This document shows positions 55,529-64,000 of a stretch of 64,000 nt of DNA, piece after piece. Position 1 is the first letter of the stretch. The number at the start of each line of letters is the position of its first letter. The notes below the pieces were generated by a model that made no database searches, was not told the DNA's origin, and worked only from the letters and a program-made list of their open reading frames with translations. Made by a program: the position numbers and the translations under genes. The stretch spans positions 248,001 through 312,000 of the forward strand of contig JABYQQ010000018.1 of NCBI GenBank assembly GCA_022605405.1, in the 5' to 3' direction. This DNA is from Earliella scabrosa. Lineage: Eukaryota > Basidiomycota > Agaricomycetes > Polyporales > Polyporaceae.

Positions 55529-57599
55529 ATGGAAGTCGACATTTTGGAGGACGAGATGATGCAGCAATATCCTCACAAAGTCCCTGCCAAACGGCAAAGG
55601 GTACCAGTCGATGAAGCACACCCCTTTGAGCTTGAGGCATATCTCAGCGGGTACTCAGGTTCGTTCGACCAGCTCTGAGCACGCCATCTCCAGTTCATCG
55701 CGAACCTTGTGTCTGTGAACTGTGTAGGACGGAGCTATGTTGAACGCGCTGTGCACATCATGTCCGTATGCCCGACCCTCGCGCCACAGGCCCTGCAGCT
55801 CGCCACAAAGGAGGCACTCAAGGGCCGCGACACCGCACTATACCGCAACATCTACGCAGCGTATGATCGCATATATCCTGAGGTGTCCGATGAGATCCCT
55901 GAGGCATCCGCCGTTGTTCCACAAGATATCAAGTGGATAGAGGACACCAATGCGAAGAATGCAGCGGAGAGGACAAAGCTTGAGGTTGAGCTCAAGACGT
56001 ACTCGAGTAATATGATCAAGGAGAGCATCCGGGTACGTCGTGTGACATACGCTAACTAACCAGGCTCTTACTATCCGGATGCATAAGATGGCCCATCGCG
56101 ATCTGGGTGATTTCTACCGTGCAGTGGGCGAACAAGCATCGTCACTCAAGCATTACACCAAGTCTCGCGAATTTTGTACCACAAGTCAGCATGTGCTTGA
56201 TATGTGTCTCTCTGTTCTTGAGGTGAGCCATTCGACCTGAACTTGAAAGTCTATCTCGTGCCCCCGACCGGATCTGTTCCCAAACCTCCTGGACGCCGCA
56301 AAGCAACCTAAACCATCTAGACTCTACCGTCCTATCCCTCGTATCTCCCACCGCTCGTACAATGCACCAAGCTGACACTCATCTGTCTCGTAGCTGCTGA
56401 TGGAGCAACGCAGCTATTCGCATATCGGCACCTATGTCTTCAAAGCAGAAGCCGCACTTGACTCCGTCGCGAGCGTCAGGCCACCCACCGGCCCCGAGGC
56501 TCCTGCAGGCGCCGCGCAGGCAAGCAGGGAAAAGCGAAACGCGGAGCGGGAAAAGGTGCAGACCAAGCTCGACCTCGCCACCGCGATCTCGCACCTCGGA
56601 CAGACCAACTACGAGAAGGCGGCGCAGGCTTTCTTGAAGGTCGGCCCGCCCAAGGGTTTGGAGGATTGGTTCGGCAAGGTATGCGACCGGTATGCCCCTC
56701 TCTCTGTAGAATCGTGTCTGACCAACTGTATGCGCGTTCAGCTCATTGCACCAGGGGACGTTGCGATCTATGCCACCCTGTGTGCTTTGGCGACGTTCAC
56801 CCGCGGCCAGATCCGTGCACAGGTGCTCGACAACGATACGTTCGGGCTGTATATCGAGCAGGAGCCATACGTTCGGGAGCTGATCGAGGCGTACATGAAC
56901 AACCGCTTCAAGACGGTGCTCGAGACGCTGGAGCGATACTCTGTCAGTCCCTTCTCTCGTATCATCGCTCAGTTCTCCATTCGTGTCCCCTTTGTTCTCT
57001 CCTGCTGACGATATGTACCATAGACCCGCCACGCGATCGACGTGCACCTGTGGCAGCACATGGCGGCGCTGACGAACCTGATCCGTAGCAAGGCGCTCGT
57101 GCAGTACTTCCAGCCGTTTGCGTCGATCCGGCTCGAGCGGATGAGCCAGGCGTTCGGCTGGTCCGTCGACGAGCTCGAGCAGCAGGTCGTCTCGCTCATC
57201 CAATCCGGCGAGATCAAGGCGCGCGTCGACCGCCAGAACAAGGTGCGCACTTGCCTCATCTGGCATGCATGCAACCTAGACTGACAACCCACTTTCCCCT
57301 GTCGTGCAGATTCTCAAGGCAAAGGAGACGGACCAGCGCGCGGCGCTGTTCGCCAAGGCGATCAAGAACGGACAGGACATGCAGGCCGCGAACCGGAAGC
57401 TGCTCTTGCGCATGAGGCTGTGGGTTGCTCTTGCTTTTCACCTTTTCTGAGTTTGGGACGCTGGACGCTGACGACATTGGTGTGTGTGTGTGCCGTTCGT
57501 AGGCAACAAGCAGACCTGGTGGTGAAGCATAAGGGCACAAGCCAAAACTTCCATCTCATGACCTCGCACCCAAGCGAGTACCTTTCGGGCGACTACTGA
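55529..57599 (+). CDS. CSN1: COP9 signalosome complex subunit 1
   Basis: Subunit of the nuclear deneddylase that removes NEDD8 from cullins. Starts [20 protein letters not shown]. After introns it reads [60 protein letters not shown] and [20 protein letters not shown] (helical repeats), then [40 protein letters not shown] and [17 protein letters not shown]. The PCI winged helix is [40 protein letters not shown] and [16 protein letters not shown]. The tail ends [10 protein letters not shown] at 57599. Eight or so exons. The helical-repeat plus PCI order and the [14 protein letters not shown] segment separate CSN1 from the proteasome subunit Rpn7. Confidence 0.9.
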
Positions 57600-57894
57600 G
57601 CCACGGGAGTAGGCGGCATACTCGCGGATTGGAGCCAAGCAGCGCACGGGGGGCGAGGTGTCGATGCTGATTGGGACACAGACACCTGTAGTTTTGACGA
57701 GACTATCCTCTTCGCCGGCCAATGACAACGTGTATACTAGAGTTTCCGGGCACCGACCACGCCACAGACCACACAATCCATCCATATTGTAACACTATGT
57801 GAGCAAGACATAGGCCTCTGATTATCAGAGAAGGATAGGAAGTCTCGGGCACCGGAAGGGAAAGGGAAAAGCAGTCCGTTGAAGTGAAAAAGAA

Positions 57895-57968
57895 TGGCCA
57901 ACGCCGGGATCGAACCGACGACCTTGGCGTTATTAGCACCACGCTCTAACCAACTGAGCTAGTCGGCC
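57895..57968 (-). tRNA. tRNA-Ile (anticodon AAT)
   Basis: 74 nt. Acceptor GGCCGAC/GTTGGCC with discriminator A, D-arm GCTC-AGTTGGTTA-GAGC, anticodon stem TGGTG/CGCCA around CTAATAA (AAT, inosine-modified in vivo), T-arm GTCGG-TTCGATC-CCGGC. No intron. Confidence 0.94.
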
Positions 57969-58133
57969 ATGCTAACTGGCTTTAGTTTGTTAAACTTATC
58001 AAACCGATTGACGTGACACGACGCGATCACGAGATACGCGCGTCGAGACAAGTTGAACTTGCCTCTCACCACCGTCATTCGCGGGCCCGACTGCCCCCAA
58101 CCACCGTACCAGCGCGCAGAAACACGACAGACC

Positions 58134-61100
58134 ATGGATCCGAGCGACATTGGGCGACTGGGTGCTCTTTCTCTGCTACGCACTGGCTCAACAGAGTCCA
58201 TTGTGACCTCGTATCCCATCGACGATGAAGAGCTCACCATCGGACGCGACCAATCCTGCTCTCTCCGCCTGTACTATCCCGCTGTGTCTGCTCTCCATGC
58301 CAAGATTACGTTTGTCGAACGCAAAGCCTTCCTCGTTGTTCTCGGAACTAATGGTGTTCTACTGGACGACTCGCCGCTCTTTCCTGCGGCGCCCACGGCA
58401 CCCGGTCCAACAACCGTCCCCTTACAGAACAACTCTATCATCGAGATCCACAAGAAGCGGTTCCGGTTTACATACCCACCCAAACATCTTCGCCCTGCCC
58501 TCATCAACACTCCGACACAGGCGACGCCGATTGCATCACGTCGACCACTACGCCTCTCGATGATCGCGAGCGCGCATGTATTCACTCCACGGCCGAGCCA
58601 TGACCCACAAGAGAACCTTCGTATTTTGCAAACACCCCTCCGTACGCCATTCTCACGCGAGCAAGAAGAGATTGTCCTCGTGCATAGCAATACCCCGCAG
58701 GTCGTGGAAGAGGACAAGGATCTTGTCATCCTCGACGAGGTAGAACCAGAGCCGCTTCTTCCATTGCCTTTGCCTGTCATGCCGCAATACCCTGTCACTC
58801 CCGTCCGGCGACATGGCCGGCCGTCGCTGCACCGTGCGGTGCTAATTCGCTCAGCGCAACGGGCAGCGTTGCAGCGTGAGATCCAGCAGGAGGAGGAAGA
58901 ACTGGATGCGGAGGAGGTGGAGGAAACCATTGGAGCCATTGCGGAGGAAGGTGAGGATGAGATTGAGGAGATTCCTCCTCCACAAGGACAGAGGGAGGTC
59001 TCTGGATGGCGCAAGAGCTTGGATTTGGTTAGGGGAAGTCTTGAGTGGGCTTTACGAGGCGTGTCGGTCGAGGTGCGTGATGTATGCGCGACTTGTGATT
59101 CGTCCAGCTCACATTCAGCAGCCCAAGGAGGAAGAACAAGAGGCTACCCTGGACGCGGTGGATGAAGAACATGACGAAGAAATGGAAGTGGGCGCAGAAC
59201 CCGACTATGACTATCATGAAGATGAGGAGGAAACATATGATCACCAATACGAAGAAGAGCACGACACCCAAGCCGAACCGCAACGTGCCCTCGGCCAATT
59301 CATGAGTCCTCAGATACCCAGAATTGCTCACCGACCTCGTCTTTCGCTTGGTGTGGCACCAGATACCGGACCACGTCGCGTTCGAGTGGTCGCTCCCTGG
59401 AAGGTCAGCGAGATCCAAGTTCCGACGACGGTCAAAGAAGAAGGCACAGACAATGTGTCCGCGGGTGCGGTTGCTCCTCCATCCACGCCGCGATCACCCG
59501 TGAAACGAGAAAAATTGACCGACGAGGAACGCGAGGTAAGTTGCAGCCACATCCTGAACTGCCAGGTGCGCGATCTGACGCGATAGCTTAGGCGATTCGC
59601 GCTCGCAGGCGGTCTGCCCTTGCTACGCCCGACAACTTCTTCAAGGGCCAAACCCCTGGCTCGCGTCGTACCCTCTTTCCGGCGCTCGCTCCTCTCCCAT
59701 CGCCCAGCTTCACCCAACCTGCCGAGGCTGCATCGACTTCGTCAGAGTCTCAGAGCTCGGCGCAGGACGCCGCATCCGTCTCGAGCCCGTCCACCGCATC
59801 GTCTTCGTCGTCTGTAGCGAAGGTGGAGGAAGAAGAGGACACGGCGGTGCTCCTTGCCCGGATGAAGCAGATGGTCGAGGGCGTGAAGCAACGCCAGAGT
59901 CTCGGTCGTCAAAGCCTCAGCGTCAGTCCGCGCAAACGCGAGGGCGGGTTCTCTCTCCTCGCCCCCAACCATGCGAGTACCCATCGGCCCTCGCGCATCC
60001 TCATCGAGGAGGACGAGGGCGATGCGCTAACGCAGGACGACCACGAGGACCAGCCGACAACACAAACCCCACAGATGGCGGACCTCCGACATATCTTCAG
60101 TCGTCCACAAGGCGATACGAGCACTCCGGTTCTCACAGGCTTGCGCGAGATGTTCCGTGTGGAGCCAGTGCACGCCGTGGAGACGCCTCGTATGGATGGC
60201 GTGATGGAGATGCTCAGTACCCCTGCAGGGTATCGCGCGCCGCCGACCGAGGAGCATGATCCGGAGAACGAGGGTGAGAAGGACGATGACGAACCTGTTG
60301 AGGAGCTTCCCGCCCGGAATGCTCGTGGCAAGAGGACTCCTGCAACTAGGATCGCACGTCGGACTGCGGTTCCACAATCTGCTCCGCCCAAGAGCACGCG
60401 TGCGGCATCGCAGGCTCTTGAAGAATCCGAGCTTGTTGAGTCCGAGATGGCTCCTGAGGTTCGCGGCGCACGGAGGACGCGGGCCCGTACGGCGGATGGT
60501 GCCGTTGGACAGGTACGCAGCCAACAACACCAGTGTGGGGTCAAGTATTCACCCATTATTTTCTGCAGGTTCCGCGAGCCACTCGAGGTAAGGTTACGAA
60601 GCCTGCTACTCCGGATCCTGAGGAGGATGAGGAGGAAGCGGACGCACAACCAGCCGCTGCACCCACACGAGGGACCCGACGTACGCGACAGACCACCGAC
60701 TCCTCGTCCTCTCAGGCAGACGACGCAGCCACCGCCGACGCAAAACCGACCCGCAAGACACGGGCCAAGACGCCAACCCCGGCAGCGGGTGCTTCAACGA
60801 CGAAGACCACCGTCGTGCGCAGGGGAACCCGCGCCAAACCATTCGAGGTGACCGAGGACGAGAATGAGGAAGACCCTCTTGACTCCCTCCCGCGCGAGCG
60901 CACTGCGAGCGCGGATGCTGCCGCCCCCGCCCCGCGTGCTCGACGTGGTGGGCGAAGCAAACTCCCTATCAAGAAGGAGGATGTTGAGGAGACGGTCCCT
61001 CCGATGAGCAACGAAGACGTGGAGCCTTCCGCTGCACCTACGCGCACAACGCGCGCTCGACGCACTCCCGTGCCGAAGGTACCGACCTCGTCAGGTACAG

Positions 61101-61378
61101 CAGGACGTGGAGGGCGGACACGTTCCGCAACCGCGTCTAGCGTGGCTTCTGAGCCTGCGATTCCGGAGGACAAAGAGAACACCCCGGAGGCGAGCACTGA
61201 GGACGACGCCGAGGAGGCGAAGGGCGCTGGCTCGAAGACGCGAGGTGCCTCGAAGGGCACGCGTGCGGCCGGCAAGGCGTCGGGTAAGAGCACCCCGGAA
61301 GTCAACGAGGAACCCGGTGTTCCTGCCGCTCCTGCAACGAAGACGCGTGCGGGGCGAACGAGGGCTGCGAGGGCGTAG
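58134..61378 (+). CDS. FHA-domain protein with Ki-67-like mini-repeats and a charged C-terminus
   Basis: Four exons (splices VSVE|QPKEEE, EERE|AIRAR, VGQ|VPRAT), roughly 1000 residues. Residues about 20-110 form an FHA domain (ELTIGRDQSCSLRL, SALHAKI, GTNGVLLDD, NNSIIEIHKKRFRF), which reads phosphothreonine. A very acidic coiled stretch follows (EEEELDAEEVEETIGAIAEE), then SALATPDNFFKGQTPGSRRT. Three tandem units of about 20 residues then lie at nt 60066-60240: TPQMADLRHIFSRP, TPVLTGLREMFRVEP and TPRMDGVMEMLSTPAG. The C-terminal third alternates acidic and Arg/Lys-Thr-Pro blocks with AT-hook-like RGGRTRS and RARRTP. It is predicted nuclear and chromatin-bound. An ATG at 58053 is an alternative start. 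Confidence 0.82.
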
Positions 61379-61703
61379 CCGGCGACAGCGCGAATGGATG
61401 TTTCATGACTTATGGATCTCTACGTAATCGAACGTGCTGAGGAGCTGTACTTGTTAGTTTGTATACAACGCGATATATAACGCGGTGGTCCACATCTTCG
61501 TCTGGAAGTGTATCGACACCGTGGGTTATGCACCATGCGCAACTGATACGATGGCAGACCAACATCGGCTGTTCGCTCACCACTGCATACCCCTTTGACC
61601 AGTGTTGTCGTGCGCACACCTCTCCTTGAGGGTCGAAGTGCTTCGCGATCCCGAGTAGTGTCGAATAAACATAATGAGCTGGATATGACGGGGGCCTGAG
61701 ATG
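61379..61703. other. Convergent 3' ends of the FHA and ALG2 genes
   Basis: About 325 nt between two convergent stop codons. It holds the two 3' untranslated regions and I see nothing else. Confidence 0.6.
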
Positions 61704-63394
61704 TCACAACAGCGCGCGCACAGCGTACGCCAGAAGGGCAAACACAATAGTCAACACAAACCAGAGAACGACAGGCGTCGGCACTGGCCCCATGTTGACA
61801 GTCTCCTGCAGCGCTCTATCCAGATCCCTCGCCATGGCCTCCATCCCGAAGCGCTCTCTCGCCCTCCTCTTCGCTCTTCCTGCCAGCTGTGTACGCTCGT
61901 TCGCTGACATCCCAACAATTTCTTCCAGGGCGTCCGCCCAGTTCTGAGGGTCAGGACGTCGTAGCCAGCCGGTCCGCTCGGCAACGGGGCTGTCCACGAC
62001 ACTCTCTGTCGGACCGCCGCTGTCGCATGCGAGTACCGGTAGTCCGCACACCATGCCCTCCACAGGGCCGATGCCGAAGTGTTCGTTTGCGGGTGTGTAG
62101 AGTAGTGCGAGAGTGGATGGCGCGGTGAGGAGGAAGGAACGCTGAGTCATGGAGAAATTGAGCAGGAAGAGGATATCAGCGTCTGCCGGACTTGAGCTGG
62201 ACGGGAAAGAAGGTAGGGGAACGGAGGAGGTGATCGGTGTTATGACCGCATACGTGAGACCGTTTGATGTCGCACTGTCGAGGAGTATTTGGAGTGTCTT
62301 CACGTTATCCAGGAGCCGCGGGTCGTAGCCACCTACCGCGACAATTGAGGATTTTGTGCATACTATGACGGACGATGTACTCACCAGCAAGGACAAGACG
62401 AAGACGCTGCAGCTGAGGCAGCTTCTTGCGAAGAAGTGCAAAAGCGTCGATTGCAAGTGCTGTATTCTTCTTCTGCTCGAACCGGTTGATCGACAGCAAC
62501 GTCGGCCGATCTCTACCTTACAGTGCTTGTCATGGCATGCACACGCCGCGCATGGGAGAGGATCACATACGAGGATATTTGAGCAATGTCCGGGTCATTC
62601 GAGGACACATTCGGCGGCTCGTATGACTGAAGGTTTATACCAGGATGGACGACGTGCGGTGTGGTCCGTATTGAAGGCATATGCCGCTTGAAGACACGCA
62701 CGGTGAAGTTAGAGTTAGCAAGAATAGTATCAGCCTGCTCTGCCGCGAGGTCAGTACGTATCGCCATCCTTTTGCATGCAACGCACTGGTCGTGTACTCC
62801 TCCAGTAGGTCCATAGGGAGTCGGTAGATGCGCTTCAAGAGACTTCCCCGCTTCGTTTGCCCCTCCACGTAGGCTCCCTCCGCAAGCAGCTTGTCTGGAA
62901 AGTGGCAGTAGAAGAGGACGCGAGTATCCGCGAAGGCGCGAAGGATAGGAATACATGTAGACAACTGGTCTACGAAGTAGACGTCGTACGAGGGCGCGCC
63001 AGGTCGGAGGAGATGTGCGGTGAGATGAAGCTGCCGAGCATGAGAGAAGACGATGTGCAGCTTGCCCTTGATAGCACGAGGGAACGGTGGGACAATGTGG
63101 TGGACGCGGAGAGTTCCTGCACGCACTGTTCGAGCCTCGCCAACTCCCTAGCAGACGGAAACCGTACCATCTCGCGTCTCCTCAAAACAGTGCCCAGGGT
63201 CGTGATGCGAAGTATAGATGTCGACGCTATGGCCGAGCGTTTGGAGTCCGAGCGCAGCGTCGACGATGAGACGTTCTGCTCCTCCTGCATAGGATGAGCG
63301 TGTCAGGTCTGTCGACGCTACTCTGCCGACGGGCGCGCGCACCGATTCCGAGGTCCGGATGGATGAACGCAATCCGGAGTTTCTTTGATGACAT
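61704..63394 (-). CDS. ALG2: Alpha-1,3/1,6-mannosyltransferase ALG2
   Basis: GT4-family ER enzyme that adds the second and third mannose to the dolichol-linked oligosaccharide on the cytosolic face. Begins [18 protein letters not shown] and joins [20 protein letters not shown] (nucleotide-sugar/dolichol site). Then [115 protein letters not shown] and [20 protein letters not shown]. The family EX7E-like region is [20 protein letters not shown], followed by [16 protein letters not shown]-terminal membrane helix ends the protein ([18 protein letters not shown]). Full length. Several introns are placed by eye. Confidence 0.93.
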
Positions 63395-63726
63395 TCCCGT
63401 TCCCTTAGTTGGGATATCTAGACTGACGAGCGGTGAGATTGAGAGAGGTGGTGGCGGCAAGTTGCAAGCTGTTGCCAGTATGGGCGCTTGTACTGTCCCA
63501 CTCGCGACGCCCCTGCGACGCCCAAATCTCTTCAACCGTAACGGCGATGCTCGTTGGGCTCTCGTGCCCATATCGCTGAGTATCGTGTCTGTGCCCACTC
63601 TTTGCTATGCCAAAATGCACTGAGCTCAGTCACCTGTCCAAAGCCGCGCACGGACTCAAGTCCATAAAGGTGAATAGTGTTCTCCATCCACGTCAAGCAG
63701 CTCGCTGACACACCGCAACGCACTAG

Positions 63727-64000
63727 TTCAAACGGACGACACCAGGAAGTATAAATGGTCTTGCTTTCGCCAACAAGCCTCCTTCCAAGCAGCGTGTACT
63801 AGACCCAAGCCACCCTGCACTGAAGCTATCTCCAGCAGAGTTCGCAAAAGCCTTTCCATGGCGCTCCTTCCCTGGCTTCTCCATTCGTGCCGTGCCCAAG
63901 GGCCTCCTTGACAAGCCTTCAACGCCCTTTCCGGACCCTCCGTTTTCGTTTGCTCCAGTGCACAGCGCAGAGCAGAACGACTCGAGAAGTGGGAGAGGTC
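63727..64000 (+). CDS. Partial gene at the right edge (unrecognised)
   Basis: After an ACTAG acceptor the plus strand stays open to the window end: FKRTTPGSINGLAFANKPPS, KQRVLDPSHPALKLSPAEFA, KAFPWRSFPGFSIRAVPKGL, LDKPSTPFPDPPFSF. The composition is protein-like and the frame is open for 274 nt. The first exon is not identified, and it would be divergent from ALG2. I do not recognise the family. The opposite-strand frames in the same place look like shadows. Confidence 0.45.

Noticed and set aside
58274..59014. Serine-rich 246-codon minus-strand frame
   Set aside because: It is the mirror of the acidic Glu/Asp-rich FHA gene, whose FHA motifs are on the plus strand.

Overview
The window is nuclear DNA of a filamentous basidiomycete, most likely an Agaricomycete of the polypore (white-rot) kind. 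Evidence for this: genes are cut by many short GT-AG introns of about 50-70 nt; there is a large family of 'O-methylsterigmatocystin oxidoreductase-like' cytochrome P450s; and there are a CFEM/GPI protein, a CAP59-type GT69 mannosyltransferase and Pol III tRNA genes, one with a canonical 37/38 intron. The genus is not determined.

Layout. (1) 0-26.4 kb is a tandem array of closely related P450s. Eight units lie on the minus strand and one on the plus strand, and a 3' relic sits at the left edge, so the array probably continues beyond it. Units 1, 4, 6, 7, 8 (minus) and 9 (plus) look intact. They share a ten-exon plan in which an intron splits the haem loop between FGFGRR and ICPGR. Units 2, 3 and 5 are broken: 2 has lost nearly all of exon 1, 3 has lost the haem-cysteine exon, and 5 is heavily eroded. 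No polyketide synthase, NRPS or terpene synthase accompanies them, so this looks like gene-family birth and death rather than a classical metabolite cluster. (2) 27-46.4 kb is a mostly housekeeping block: a histidine-phosphatase-like protein, a VIT1/CCC1-type metal transporter, a divergent pair (GT69 mannosyltransferase and SGNH-like membrane protein), ribosomal protein L31, a CFEM protein, a four-TM protein, a cyclophilin and three tRNA-Ala genes. (3) 48.5-50.7 kb holds a tenth, dispersed P450 of the same family. (4) 51.4-64 kb contains an F-box protein, a DHHC palmitoyltransferase, COP9 signalosome subunit 1, tRNA-Ile, a large FHA protein with Ki-67-like mini-repeats, the ALG2 mannosyltransferase, and the start of another gene at the right edge.

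Functional themes. The P450s are predicted ER-anchored monooxygenases for secondary metabolism or xenobiotic breakdown. GT69, the SGNH protein and ALG2 all act in secretory-pathway glycosylation, but only GT69 and the SGNH gene are arranged as if co-regulated. I found no CRISPR, phage, complete transposon or obviously novel multi-gene system. The most unusual items are the decaying P450 array with its gene-to-gene junction, the FHA/Ki-67-like protein, and a cluster of short GGACTGTAG repeats beside the array. All gene models were spliced by eye; no alignment or search was run.
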